DNA from: Massiliimicrobium timonense
Lineage (GTDB): Bacteria; Bacillota_I; Bacilli_A; Erysipelotrichales; Coprobacillaceae
Length of the DNA stretch: 44,023 bases
Reading direction: 5' to 3'
Assembly: GCF_002160865.1 (NCBI RefSeq)
Contig: NZ_NFLJ01000025.1
Location: 1-44,023, forward strand
A model generated the notes under the pieces. The model was not told where the DNA came from, ran no database searches, and saw only the letters and a list, made by a program, of their open reading frames with translations. Position numbers and translations under genes: made by a program. Each line of letters begins with the position of its first letter. The first letter of the stretch is position 1. Shown here piece after piece: positions 1 to 8,863 of the stretch.

Positions 1-72
1 TCTTTTTTCCTATCTTTATTGACGTGTTTACTGTTCAGTTTTCAATGTCCCTGTCGCCCTCTCTCGAGTGCT
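1..72 (-). promoter_or_regulatory. Leader of an rRNA operon (16S lies beyond the left edge)
   Basis: Read on the minus strand, the 70 bases after the promoter contain TTGAAAACTGAACAG (31-45), close to the boxA-like TTGAAAACT sequence of Bacillota rRNA leaders. A GC-richer segment (46-70, ACTCGAGAGAGGGCGACAGG) precedes it. No rRNA body is inside the window. That it leads into 16S rRNA is inferred from promoter strength and this motif. Confidence 0.7.
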
Positions 73-77
73 CATCT

Positions 78-106
78 ATAATACCATCTATCCCTTACCT
101 TTGCAA
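78..106 (-). promoter_or_regulatory. Strong sigma-A promoter, probably rRNA operon
   Basis: On the minus strand -35 TTGCAA (101-106) and -10 TATTAT (78-83) are separated by exactly 17 bp. An A/T tract upstream (107-130) resembles an UP element. Transcription would start near position 71 and leave the window leftward. Confidence 0.75.
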
Positions 107-189
107 GTCTTTTTTTCATTTTTTTTCGTTTTTTTATCCCTCTTTTTTCAAAAATTCTATTTTTTATTGATTTTATCAATGTTTTTTTG

Positions 190-233
190 TTATTTTTTTA
201 AAAAAGGATATCTATTTCAAACAAATATCCTTT
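190..233 (-). terminator. Intrinsic terminator after proC
   Basis: Perfect 9-bp stem AAAGGATAT/ATATCCTTT (arms 225-233 and 203-211, 13-nt loop) followed on the minus strand by TTTTTT. It lies 15 bp past the proC stop and separates that unit from the rRNA promoter. Confidence 0.8.
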
Positions 234-247
234 ACAAATAGATTCTT

Positions 248-1033
248 TTACTTTTTATAATGAACAGCTGCACTTATTGCAGATATTAATGTTGCACGTA
301 ATTGTCCTTTTTCTAAAGCTTCAACACCACAGATTGTTGAACCACCAGGCGAACAAACTTGATCTTTTAAAACACCGGGATGCTGTTGTGTTTTTTGTTG
401 CATTATCGCTGCCCCTGCCAAAGTCTGTGATGCCAACTGATAAGCTAATGCTCTTGGCACACCCTCTTTAACTGCACCATCAGCTAATGCTTCAATCATC
501 ATATAAACAAACGCTGGTCCACAACCACTTAATGTTCCTGCTGTTGCCATCAAATGTGACGGTACAACTTCAACACAGCCAATTGCTTCAAACATTTTTC
601 TTACGAATTCAAATTCTTCTTTTTTAAGTGAATGAGGTTCTTCAATCAACGACATCCCTTGCTCTACTTGTACCGGCGTATTTGGCATAACAAAAATATG
701 TCTTGTTGAATCATCCAATAATTGCTGATATTTTTCAAAATCATAACCTAAAACAATGGAAATCAGTGCTTTTTCCTTCAACTGTTCCTTATAAGGAATT
801 AAAATCGATTCAACAACCTGTGGTTTAACACCTACAAATACAAACGCACTTTGATTGATAATCTGAGCGATATCCCTAGCCGTTTCAATACCCATCATAT
901 TCATTTTTTGAACCATCTTTATATCAATATCATATCCTATACAATCATATGGTTTTAAAAAACCAGATTGAATGATACCTTGTGCAATAGCTCCTGCCAT
1001 ATTACCAAAACCAATAAAACCTATTTTTTTCAT
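248..1033 (-). CDS. proC: Pyrroline-5-carboxylate reductase
   Basis: It reduces 1-pyrroline-5-carboxylate to proline with NAD(P)H, the last step of proline synthesis, in the cytosol. The 261-aa protein has an N-terminal Rossmann fold with GFGNMA (8-13) and the C-terminal family signature HPGVLKDQVCSPGGST (about 218-233), at normal length. The start at 1033 is chosen because GGAGG sits just upstream (1037-1043 region); a reading start 10 codons earlier has no ribosome site. It lies 40 bp downstream of ftsZ on the same strand, so it is probably the last gene of the ftsA-ftsZ transcript, followed by a terminator. The function assignment is firm. Confidence 0.95.
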   Translation of the reverse strand: MKKIGFIGFGNMAGAIAQGIIQSGFLKPYDCIGYDIDIKMVQKMNMMGIETARDIAQIINQSAFVFVGVKPQVVESILIPYKEQLKEKALISIVLGYDFEKYQQLLDDSTRHIFVMPNTPVQVEQGMSLIEEPHSLKKEEFEFVRKMFEAIGCVEVVPSHLMATAGTLSGCGPAFVYMMIEALADGAVKEGVPRALAYQLASQTLAGAAIMQQKTQQHPGVLKDQVCSPGGSTICGVEALEKGQLRATLISAISAAVHYKK

Positions 1034-1073
1034 CTTAACCTCCAAATAAAGAAAAGCTAACACATCTGTTAGC

Positions 1074-2138
1074 TTATAATTTTCTATTTCTTAAAAATGC
1101 TGGTACATCATCATCGTCATCATCTTCATACATTGATGGTTTCACAACGGATTCAAATGAAGATGTCTGTTTAACTGGTGCAGGTTCTTCTTCATCTTCA
1201 AATCCAGTCGCAATAACAGTTACAATAACTTGATCATCTAATTGTTCATTAATAGCAACACCTAAAACAGTATTGACATCATTACCTACCGCTTCTCTAA
1301 TTGTTGCAAGAGCCGTATTTGCATCATATAAAGTAATATTTGTTCCACCAGTAACATTAACAATTGCGTCTTTTGCACCTGCAATAGACACATCTAATAA
1401 TGGTGATGAAATAGCACGCATAGCAGCTTCTTCTGCTTTATTTTCACCATCACTCATACCAATACCAATAAGTGCAGAACCACGATCTTTCATAACTGAT
1501 GAAACATCAGCAAAGTCAAGATTAATAAAAGCAGGAATAGCAATCAAATCAGTAATTGTCTGTACCCCTTGTCTTAATACATTGTCTGCTTCTCTAAATG
1601 CTTCACCCATTGGTTTACGACCAATAGCTTCTAATAAACGATCATTAGAAACAACAATAATAGAATCCACATTTTCTCTTAATTCAGCCAAACCACTTTT
1701 AGCCTGTCTTAAAACTTTAGGTCCCTCAAAAGTAAAAGGCGATGTAACAACTCCAACCGTTAAAGCACCTAATTCACGTGAAATTTTCGCAACAACAGGT
1801 GCCGCTCCCGTTCCTGTTCCGCCTCCCATTCCAGCAGCAATGAAAACCATATTAGCTCCAGATAAAGCTGTTTTAATTTCTTCTTCCGTTTCTAAAGCAG
1901 CCTTACGTCCAACTTCTGGATTACCACCTGCCCCTAAACCATGAGTCAATTCTTTACCTAAAACAATCTTATTTTCAATATCAATCCCTTTTAAAATTTG
2001 AGCATCAGTATTAGCTACATAGAAATCAACACCTTTGACTCCATCTTTTGCCATTCTTGCAACTGCATTGCAGCCACCACCACCAACACCAATGACTTTA
2101 ATTTTCGCAACTTGAACAAAATCTAAATTCCCATCCAT
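1074..2138 (-). CDS. ftsZ: Cell division protein FtsZ
   Basis: This is the tubulin-like GTPase that assembles the Z ring at midcell. The 354-aa protein has GGGGCNAV near residue 19, the tubulin signature GGGTGTG at 105-111, and the T7 loop NLDFADV at 206-212 with the catalytic aspartates. A short acidic linker (six Asp in a row) leads to the C-terminal peptide VPAFLRNRKL, which binds FtsA and other partners. The linker is short compared with many FtsZ proteins. The start has a GAGGAT ribosome site. ftsA ends 21 bp upstream, so the two are cotranscribed. Confidence 0.98.
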   Translation of the reverse strand: MDGNLDFVQVAKIKVIGVGGGGCNAVARMAKDGVKGVDFYVANTDAQILKGIDIENKIVLGKELTHGLGAGGNPEVGRKAALETEEEIKTALSGANMVFIAAGMGGGTGTGAAPVVAKISRELGALTVGVVTSPFTFEGPKVLRQAKSGLAELRENVDSIIVVSNDRLLEAIGRKPMGEAFREADNVLRQGVQTITDLIAIPAFINLDFADVSSVMKDRGSALIGIGMSDGENKAEEAAMRAISSPLLDVSIAGAKDAIVNVTGGTNITLYDANTALATIREAVGNDVNTVLGVAINEQLDDQVIVTVIATGFEDEEEPAPVKQTSSFESVVKPSMYEDDDDDDVPAFLRNRKL

Positions 2139-2159
2139 ATTTCTATCCTCACTTTTATA

Positions 2160-3437
2160 TTAATCTTCTTCACTAAATAAATTTTCAATTACTTTCGTCA
2201 ATTTTCCCTTTTTCTTTGTATCTGAACTATAAGCAGTCTTTGTTTTCGTTAATCCTTTAAAACGAATACTCATCGTATTAGAAATATCTGGCAAAACGAG
2301 TGACGAATCTATTTGTCCAAAAATTTTCAAACGATCATTCAGATAATACATCATACCAAGACAAGAAACAAATGACATATCACGTGCTCCAATGGTATCA
2401 GGGCGATAGGTTCTGACAGCACTATTTAAAACTTGTGTTGCAACCTCATCAATAGCCGGTAATTCTCCCCCGCCACCAACAATCACTGTTTCATAACTTC
2501 TACCGTCATTAATGACTTCTATTTTTGTCTTAATGACTTCCATAATCTCCTGAACACCTTCAGATAAGACATGCGCCAAATCTTTTTGAGTAAAATGCTT
2601 TTCCACATCATTTTGACTTGTTGTATGTATAACATCTTCATCTCCAATACGAAGATCACATGTTCCATATTTCACTTTATATAACTCCGCCTTATCCATA
2701 GGAATTTGCCATGATGTTGCTATTTTTCTTGTCAAATCATAACCACCCACATGAGCCTGTGCAATATATTTTAAATAACCATCTTCAAAAAAAGCAATCG
2801 TTGAATTACGATATCCAACATCAATTAAAATTGCCCCTTCTTGAAGATAAACATCATCAAATGCTTCCTTTGCACAAGCATAAGCATTAATTGTAATATC
2901 TAAAACTTCCACCCCAGCTTTTTCAACAGCGTTAATATAACCATATAATAACTTCTTTCTTGAAGTAATAACTAATGATTCCACTTTCAATGATGCTGAT
3001 TTTTCACCAATTGGAATATCTTTCATTGATTTCGTATCCAAATAAAACATTGCTGGAATGACAGAAATAATTTCCTCATCTTCTTTTAAAGCAAAACGTT
3101 TGGAAAGTTTTAAAGCACGAACAATGTCCTCACTTGTAATTTGATCCAAAGGAGAATTAACTTTTGTAATCCCATCACTTTGATAGATATGGGCATGAAA
3201 AGACGGTATACATAAAGCCACTTTTGAAATCATTGCTCCCAGAGATTTTGATGCTTCATCAATAAGCTGTTTAATTTCACTGACAACAACAGGCATGTTT
3301 TCAATTTGACCTTTACGAATTCCATGACTAGTGATTTTCTTGGCAAAAAGCACATTAATATTTGCACTTACAACCTCACCAACAAGCAATTTAACCGTTG
3401 CACTTCCTATATCTAATACAGCATAGATATTCTTCAT
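2160..3437 (-). CDS. ftsA: Cell division protein FtsA
   Basis: This is the actin-like ATPase that tethers FtsZ filaments to the membrane. The 425-aa protein begins with the phosphate-1 motif VLDIGSATVKLLVGE, carries the SHS2-type 1C region at about 85-165 and the adenosine motif VIVGGGGELP near 320. The extreme C-terminus (KGKLTKVIENLF) can form the amphipathic membrane-targeting helix. The ATG has GAAGGAG upstream. A 121-bp gap with a terminator and an extended -10 promoter separates it from ftsQ, so ftsA-ftsZ-proC can be expressed apart from the upstream wall genes. Confidence 0.96.
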   Translation of the reverse strand: MKNIYAVLDIGSATVKLLVGEVVSANINVLFAKKITSHGIRKGQIENMPVVVSEIKQLIDEASKSLGAMISKVALCIPSFHAHIYQSDGITKVNSPLDQITSEDIVRALKLSKRFALKEDEEIISVIPAMFYLDTKSMKDIPIGEKSASLKVESLVITSRKKLLYGYINAVEKAGVEVLDITINAYACAKEAFDDVYLQEGAILIDVGYRNSTIAFFEDGYLKYIAQAHVGGYDLTRKIATSWQIPMDKAELYKVKYGTCDLRIGDEDVIHTTSQNDVEKHFTQKDLAHVLSEGVQEIMEVIKTKIEVINDGRSYETVIVGGGGELPAIDEVATQVLNSAVRTYRPDTIGARDMSFVSCLGMMYYLNDRLKIFGQIDSSLVLPDISNTMSIRFKGLTKTKTAYSSDTKKKGKLTKVIENLFSEED

Positions 3438-3471
3438 ATACGCTTCTCCTTCAAAAAAATACTTCTTTACT

Positions 3472-3480
3472 ATTGTAGCA
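3472..3480 (-). promoter_or_regulatory. Extended -10 promoter for ftsA-ftsZ-proC
   Basis: TGCTACAAT on the minus strand is an extended -10 element (TGnTACAAT). The -35 region is weak. The start point would be near 3465, giving a leader of about 28 nt before ftsA. Confidence 0.5.
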
Positions 3481-3530
3481 TAATTTTAATCATAAGAAAA
3501 TATATAAATGACGAAAAAGAACTCATCAAG

Positions 3531-3562
3531 ACAAAAAATAATGCATTTTAAAAATGCATTAT
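3531..3562 (-). terminator. Intrinsic terminator at the end of ftsQ
   Basis: Arms 3551-3562 and 3538-3549 are a perfect 12-bp inverted repeat (ATAATGCATTTT), followed on the minus strand by TTTTTTG. The stem starts inside the ftsQ stop codon. Confidence 0.75.
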
Positions 3563-4326
3563 TCACAATCTTTCATATAAACATAATTTCCCTCAAAACT
3601 AAAGACACATTTATTTTTAAATGCTTCTTTATTTGCCACATAATCATATCTATTATTGAGTTGATCAGCCATATCCTCAATACGTAAATATAAGATTTTT
3701 CCATCATCCATAATAAATTTCAAACGCGTTTCATCAGCTTTTTGAGGATCATACAAAATATCACTCGTCTGACTTTTAACAATTTCTGGAATCTTCACAT
3801 ATTCTTTAGCAAACTGCTTTAATAATTTTAAATCTTTAAATTGCGTTATACGTGGTGTTGCCTGCAACGAGGTAATTAAATCTTGATCTTTCGTTTCACT
3901 GACATTACCCAATTCATCAATAACATATGTCTTTTTACCAATAACACAATAAGCGACCTTTTGAGCCTCCTCTATTTCAATACGGACGGACCCTAGTAAC
4001 GATTTGGTAACTCTCACCTTTTTAATAAATGGTAATTGTGAAATTTCATCTTCAACATGACCTGTATTGACAAACAAAAGCACATCTCCTTTATGAACAG
4101 AAATGGTATCCAAAATTTCTTCTTTTGAAACTTCCTGCTGTCCTTCAATCACAATAGTTTGCACACGGGAATAATCACTTATAAAATATCCTGCAACTAG
4201 CAACAACAACAAAAGAACAATAACAATTTTAATTTTACGTTTTAATTTTTTCTTCTTTCTATTTTTTCTTAAAAGCTGAGTCTGATTTTCATCATGTTCA
4301 TTAAAATAGTATTGTTCTTTAGCCAT
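3559..4326 (-). CDS. ftsQ: Cell division protein DivIB/FtsQ
   Basis: This is a bitopic divisome protein that links the FtsL/FtsB partners to septal wall synthesis. The basic cytoplasmic N-terminus (KKKKLKRKIK) is followed by one membrane helix of about 18 hydrophobic residues at 33-50. An extracellular POTRA domain begins at IVIEGQQEVSKEEIL and a beta domain follows. The 255-aa size is typical. The ATG at 4326 is preferred: the upstream in-frame GTG at 4335 lies inside the AGGTG ribosome site. It starts 9 bp after the murB stop. In Gram-positives the name divIB is used for the same gene. Confidence 0.92.
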   Translation of the reverse strand: MAKEQYYFNEHDENQTQLLRKNRKKKKLKRKIKIVIVLLLLLLVAGYFISDYSRVQTIVIEGQQEVSKEEILDTISVHKGDVLLFVNTGHVEDEISQLPFIKKVRVTKSLLGSVRIEIEEAQKVAYCVIGKKTYVIDELGNVSETKDQDLITSLQATPRITQFKDLKLLKQFAKEYVKIPEIVKSQTSDILYDPQKADETRLKFIMDDGKILYLRIEDMADQLNNRYDYVANKEAFKNKCVFSFEGNYVYMKDCE

Positions 4327-4335
4327 ATCTTTCAC

Positions 4336-5247
4336 CTACTCCCAATTAATTAAAATAACCTCTTTTTCCAGTTCCACACCGAAACGATTAAATACCGTTT
4401 TTTCAACCAATAAAATCAAATCCAATATATCTTTGGCACTGGCATAGCCATTATTCACAATAAAATTAGAATGTTTAGGTGAAACCTGTGCTCCACCAAT
4501 TTCATAGCCTCTTAACTGGCATTCATCAATATACTGCCAAGCAGGTTTTTCATCAGGATTTCTAAAAATACTTCCAGCACTGGCAAAATTCCAAGGCTGT
4601 GTTGCCATACGTTTTTCTTTACGTTTATCTAAAACCTGCATAATATCTTTAGGATCACGTGATGTCATCGTAAAAGTTGCTTCTATCAATACCCAATCTT
4701 TATGTTTTTGTAAGATGGACTGACGATAATTAAATTGCATCTGCTCACGATTTAATGTCATAAGCTCACCTTTTTCATTCAATATCAAAGCCGATGTAAA
4801 AACATCACTTATACAATACTTGTAAGCTCCAGCATTCATATAAACGCCTCCACCAATCGTTCCTGGAATACCACCCATAAATTCAAAACCTGATAGTCCC
4901 ACTTTAGCAGCTTCATATGCCAGATAAATCATACTGACTCCTGCTTGAGCTCGTATTTCCACACCATTAAAATGGACTTTATTTAAATTCTTTAATGAAA
5001 AGATAACCCCTTCATATTCTTTATCAGAAAACAACAAATCTGATCCTCTCCCAATAACCATATGTTTAACCTGGTGTTCACGGCAATATTGTATTCCTCT
5101 TTTTAACGCTTCAATATTTTCAATATAAATAAATAATCTGGCAGGACCTCCTACTTTAAATGTTGTATGTTTATATAAAGGTTCATTTTCTAAAATTTCA
5201 CCCAACTGTAAATCAACTAAATCATAAAATATATTTTCAAAATCCAT
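4336..5247 (-). CDS. murB: UDP-N-acetylenolpyruvoylglucosamine reductase MurB
   Basis: This FAD enzyme reduces UDP-GlcNAc-enolpyruvate to UDP-MurNAc with NADPH, the second committed step of peptidoglycan precursor synthesis. FAD-binding segments FKVGGPA (30-36), VIGRGSDLLF and GGIPGTIGGGVYMNAGAY are visible. SAGSIFRNP carries the catalytic serine, and the C-terminus keeps the glutamate of the proton relay. The 303-aa length and missing tyrosine loop fit type II MurB. It starts 2 bp after the murG stop with AAGGAAA as ribosome site, so it is translationally close to murG. Confidence 0.96.
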   Translation of the reverse strand: MDFENIFYDLVDLQLGEILENEPLYKHTTFKVGGPARLFIYIENIEALKRGIQYCREHQVKHMVIGRGSDLLFSDKEYEGVIFSLKNLNKVHFNGVEIRAQAGVSMIYLAYEAAKVGLSGFEFMGGIPGTIGGGVYMNAGAYKYCISDVFTSALILNEKGELMTLNREQMQFNYRQSILQKHKDWVLIEATFTMTSRDPKDIMQVLDKRKEKRMATQPWNFASAGSIFRNPDEKPAWQYIDECQLRGYEIGGAQVSPKHSNFIVNNGYASAKDILDLILLVEKTVFNRFGVELEKEVILINWE

Positions 5248-5249
5248 GC

Positions 5250-6338
5250 TTATTTCCTTTCTAGTGTTTTCAAAATTTCTTGATATATATCTTCACAAGC
5301 ATGTGGTTTTCCTAATTGACATGCATGAGCCTTGAATGATTGCAATAATGCCTGATCTTTTAATAATTCTCTAACCTCTTTTACAAATCTTTCGGCACTG
5401 AGGTCTTTTTCTAAAATCATACGTGCCGCTTTCGCATTCACTAATTCCATAGCATTATATTCCTGATGATTTTTAACGACATAAGGACTTGGAATAATAA
5501 TAGAAGCCGCACCTAAAGCCGTAATTTCAGCTAAAGTTGTTGCTCCAGCACGTGATACAATAATATCACAGCTGGAAATCAGACTAGGCATATCATCAAT
5601 ATAACTAACAAGATGAATAGAATCTTGAAGATCACCTAATTCATTTTTCATCTCATCATAATAATTTTTTCCAGTGACATAAATCACATCATAATCATCA
5701 TATTGCATTTGACGTAATGCTTCTTTCATCACACGATTAACAGATGATGATCCCAAGCTTCCCATCACAATCACAACTGTCTGACGATGAGGAGGAATCT
5801 GATAAAGATCATGAATATCTTTCAGTTTTTGATGAGCAACAACACTTGCTCGAGGATTCCCCAATAAAACAGTTTTATCACTTGGGAATTCATTATACGC
5901 TTTTTCATAACAACATACAATCTTATTCACTTTTTTTATTAAAACTTTATTTGTTAACCCAATAATTGAATTCTGTTCATGAATCATTGTTGGAATTTTA
6001 AGTTGGGATGCCGCCATGACAATGGAAGCACTTGGATAACCACCAAAACCAATCACAATATCCGGTTGAAATTCTTTTAAAATCTGTTTTGACTTTTTTA
6101 AAGATTTGATAAAAATGAAAGCATTTTTTAATTTTTGAATTGGATTTCCTACTAATCCTTTAACAGCTAATCCACGATATTCATAACCTAATTGTGGAAC
6201 AACCTGTGATTCTAAACGATCTGTTGTTCCAACAAACAAAAATTCTGCATCTTGATCTTGTGTTTTTATATATTCAACAAGGGCTAAAGCAGGATACAAA
6301 TGTCCACCTGTTCCCCCTGCACTCACAATTATTTTCAT
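5250..6338 (-). CDS. murG: Undecaprenyl-PP-MurNAc-pentapeptide GlcNAc transferase MurG
   Basis: MurG adds GlcNAc from UDP-GlcNAc to lipid I to give lipid II on the inner membrane face. The N-terminal glycine loop SAGGTGGHLYPALA (6-19), GFGGYPSASIV and HEQNSIIGLTN form the acceptor side. The C-terminal domain has the UDP-binding SRAGATTLAEITALG and PSPYVVKNHQEYNA segments of GT28. At 362 aa it is full length. AGGAG precedes the ATG. It lies between ftsW and murB in one operon. Confidence 0.97.
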   Translation of the reverse strand: MKIIVSAGGTGGHLYPALALVEYIKTQDQDAEFLFVGTTDRLESQVVPQLGYEYRGLAVKGLVGNPIQKLKNAFIFIKSLKKSKQILKEFQPDIVIGFGGYPSASIVMAASQLKIPTMIHEQNSIIGLTNKVLIKKVNKIVCCYEKAYNEFPSDKTVLLGNPRASVVAHQKLKDIHDLYQIPPHRQTVVIVMGSLGSSSVNRVMKEALRQMQYDDYDVIYVTGKNYYDEMKNELGDLQDSIHLVSYIDDMPSLISSCDIIVSRAGATTLAEITALGAASIIIPSPYVVKNHQEYNAMELVNAKAARMILEKDLSAERFVKEVRELLKDQALLQSFKAHACQLGKPHACEDIYQEILKTLERK

Positions 6339-6360
6339 CTCTCACCACTCCTAGTTCTCA

Positions 6361-7446
6361 TTATAACACATCCCGACAAGATTTCGAGATATTAATTAAA
6401 ATTCCTATACTCATTAATGTAATAACTAAACTTGTGCCACCATAGGACATTAATGGTAAGGTTACACCTGTAACAGGAAAAAGTCCGACAACTACGCCTA
6501 AATTAATGAGTGTTTGAATACCCATCATCGAAGTTATACCAATCATCAAAAAACTTCCAAATAAATCCGGAACGTTCTGACTGATTTTCAACATCGTTTT
6601 CAACAAACTCGTATAGAGTCCTATTAAAATAATACCCCCTAAAAAACCAAATTCTTCAGCAACAATTGCAAAAATAAAATCTGTCTGTGGTTCAGGTAAA
6701 TAAAAATGTTTTTGTATACTCTTATCAAAGCCAACACCTAAAAGTCCTCCCGGTCCAATTGCATATAAAGCCTGAATTGCCTGAAAACCACTTCCTAATG
6801 GATCTTGAAATGGATTTAAAAAAGAAAGAATACGCTCCATACGATAGGGAGCCGATAAAATCATCACAACAATTCCTATCACACCAATAATACCTAAACC
6901 AACAAAATAACGAAATGGAAAAGGTGACACAATCATCATCACAATAATACCACATGCCATAACAATACCACTACCAAAATCCGGCTGTAACATAATGAGT
7001 AAAAAGCCTAACCCCATTATCAATAATATCTTAAAACTATAACGAATTTTTTTCATCTGATAATAATGTTTTTCAATATATACCGCTGTATAAATAATTA
7101 TTCCTATTTTAAACAATTCACTTGGCTGTAATGCAAAAAAACCTAAATGAAACCAGCTGCGACTACCGCCTCTGACAACACCAATTCCCGGGATTAAAAC
7201 AAGAATCAATAATACAAAACAAATCATTAAAATCAAACGATAATATTTTTTATACAAATGATAATCAATACGTGATGTCACAAACATAGCTATAAACCCT
7301 AAACAGGCAAAAATAACCTGTCTTTTGATATAATAAAAAGCATCATCATACTTATAAAATGCCCAGATATGTGAAGAAGTATAAACACTTATTAAACCAA
7401 TCATAACAATGATCACAGTTAAAGCAACAATTTTCTTTGTTTTCAC
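6361..7446 (-). CDS. ftsW: Lipid II polymerase FtsW (SEDS family)
   Basis: This polytopic SEDS glycosyltransferase polymerises lipid II at the septum with a partner class B PBP. The 361-aa sequence shows about ten membrane helices and the C-terminal signature GVTLPLMSYGGTS. The conserved loop LQPDFGSGIVMA is present near 150. SpoVE and RodA are close relatives; position between murD and murG favours FtsW, or SpoVE by Bacillus naming. The start codon is GTG at 7446, with GGGGGTG as ribosome site. The partner pbpB is not in the window. Confidence 0.9.
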   Translation of the reverse strand: MKTKKIVALTVIIVMIGLISVYTSSHIWAFYKYDDAFYYIKRQVIFACLGFIAMFVTSRIDYHLYKKYYRLILMICFVLLILVLIPGIGVVRGGSRSWFHLGFFALQPSELFKIGIIIYTAVYIEKHYYQMKKIRYSFKILLIMGLGFLLIMLQPDFGSGIVMACGIIVMMIVSPFPFRYFVGLGIIGVIGIVVMILSAPYRMERILSFLNPFQDPLGSGFQAIQALYAIGPGGLLGVGFDKSIQKHFYLPEPQTDFIFAIVAEEFGFLGGIILIGLYTSLLKTMLKISQNVPDLFGSFLMIGITSMMGIQTLINLGVVVGLFPVTGVTLPLMSYGGTSLVITLMSIGILINISKSCRDVL

Positions 7447-7485
7447 GGTGACACCCCCATCATTTCACTATATGAAAAGAAGCAT

Positions 7486-7515
7486 CAAAAAAGAAGATAC
7501 ACCAACGTATCTTCT
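7486..7515 (-). terminator. Intrinsic terminator between murD and ftsW
   Basis: Perfect 9-bp stem AGAAGATAC/GTATCTTCT with a 6-nt loop, then TTTTTT on the minus strand. It lies directly after murD, inside the otherwise co-directional cluster, and should reduce read-through from mraY-murD into ftsW. Confidence 0.8.
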
Positions 7516-7518
7516 CAC

Positions 7519-8862
7519 TTACTTAAAATCATGAACAATCTCTTTAAAAACCTTTCCTCTTTCCTCATAGCCACTAAATTCATCATATGAACTTGTTGAA
7601 GGTGACAACAAAACAATATCCCCCTCTTTAGCAATTTCCTTGGCTTTCATCACAGCATCTTTCATATGATCCACAACATATGTTTGAGGACAGTGCATTT
7701 CTTTTGCAAATCTTTCCTTAGCTTCACCAAAACAAATTAATGACGAAATACAAGATTGATAAGTTGACATCTCAGATAAATCCAACCCTTTTTCATGACC
7801 ACCCATCAATAAAATCACAGGCTGATCAAAAGCCTTCAAAGCAATAATAGCAGCATCTGTATTCGTTGCTTTAGAATCATTATAATATTTCACACCTTGA
7901 TATTCTCTTACAAATTCTATGCGATGTTCAACTCCCTGAAAAGCAGCTAAACCTTGATGAATATCTTCCAGTGACACATGACTTAAAGCACAGGCAATAA
8001 TCGCAATCATCATATTTTGAATATTATGTTTTCCAACAATCTTGATTTCATTTAAATCAATCACATGCTTTCCCTGATAATAAATAGCCTGATTTTGAAT
8101 CATACAATCTGCTTCTTTGCTTAACGAAAAAGTCACTCTTTTAGCAGATACTGGATATTTTGTTAAATAAGATTGTAAAATGTCATCATCTAAATTTTCA
8201 ATAAAATAATCATCCTCTGTCTGATTCATATAAATACGTGTCTTTGATGTATAATATTCATCTAAAGAAGCCATATAATCTAAATGATCAGGTGTTAAAT
8301 TAATAATCGTAGAAATATGCGGATGAAACTTAGCAATATCTAGCAACTGAAAATTAGACATCTCCAAAACAATATCATACCCACTATGATTCATGAGCTG
8401 ATTCTTTAATACTAACGAAGAATATGGAGTTCCTACATTCCCTGCCAGACAAACCTCGTGTTTTGCCTGTCTTAAAATCGCATCAATTAATGTGACTGTT
8501 GTTGTTTTTCCATTTGTTCCTGTAACCGCAATATAATTTTGCATTTGAGCCACTTGATAAGCCAGTTCAATTTCAGTGTAAACAGGAATTCCTCTTTCTT
8601 TTAATCTCAAAACAAAAGGTTTATGATAATTAATACCCGGATTTTTGACCACAAAATCAAAATCTCTTTCAAACAATTCATCAGGGTGTCCCCCCACAAT
8701 CATTTCAATACCTCTTGCCAGATATTCATCATAACAATCAATATGATCCTTTGCTGCAAATTCATTCACTGTAATCGTGGCATGCATTGCATCAAGCAGT
8801 TCAACTGCAGCCCTGCCACTTTTAGCCAATCCTAAAACTAAGACTTTTTTCCCTTTTAACAT
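7519..8862 (-). CDS. murD: UDP-N-acetylmuramoylalanine-D-glutamate ligase MurD
   Basis: MurD adds D-glutamate to UDP-MurNAc-L-Ala using ATP in the cytosol. The ATP-binding loop VTGTNGKTTT is at 113-122. The central Mur ligase domain contains NLTPDHLDYM, and the C-terminal domain has YYNDSKATNTDA and LLSPSTSSYDEF. The 447-aa length is normal. It begins 1 bp after the mraY stop, and its ribosome site lies in the end of mraY, indicating coupling. A terminator follows. Confidence 0.97.
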   Translation of the reverse strand: MLKGKKVLVLGLAKSGRAAVELLDAMHATITVNEFAAKDHIDCYDEYLARGIEMIVGGHPDELFERDFDFVVKNPGINYHKPFVLRLKERGIPVYTEIELAYQVAQMQNYIAVTGTNGKTTTVTLIDAILRQAKHEVCLAGNVGTPYSSLVLKNQLMNHSGYDIVLEMSNFQLLDIAKFHPHISTIINLTPDHLDYMASLDEYYTSKTRIYMNQTEDDYFIENLDDDILQSYLTKYPVSAKRVTFSLSKEADCMIQNQAIYYQGKHVIDLNEIKIVGKHNIQNMMIAIIACALSHVSLEDIHQGLAAFQGVEHRIEFVREYQGVKYYNDSKATNTDAAIIALKAFDQPVILLMGGHEKGLDLSEMSTYQSCISSLICFGEAKERFAKEMHCPQTYVVDHMKDAVMKAKEIAKEGDIVLLSPSTSSYDEFSGYEERGKVFKEIVHDFK

Positions 8863-8863
8863 A

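Noticed and set aside
1034-1063. A ten-codon N-terminal extension of ProC
   Set aside because: GGAGG lies immediately before the ATG at 1033, and the Rossmann fold begins there as in other ProC proteins.
1273-1944. A 223-codon frame on the plus strand opposite ftsZ
   Set aside because: It lies wholly antisense to ftsZ, has no ribosome site, and its protein has no recognisable domain.
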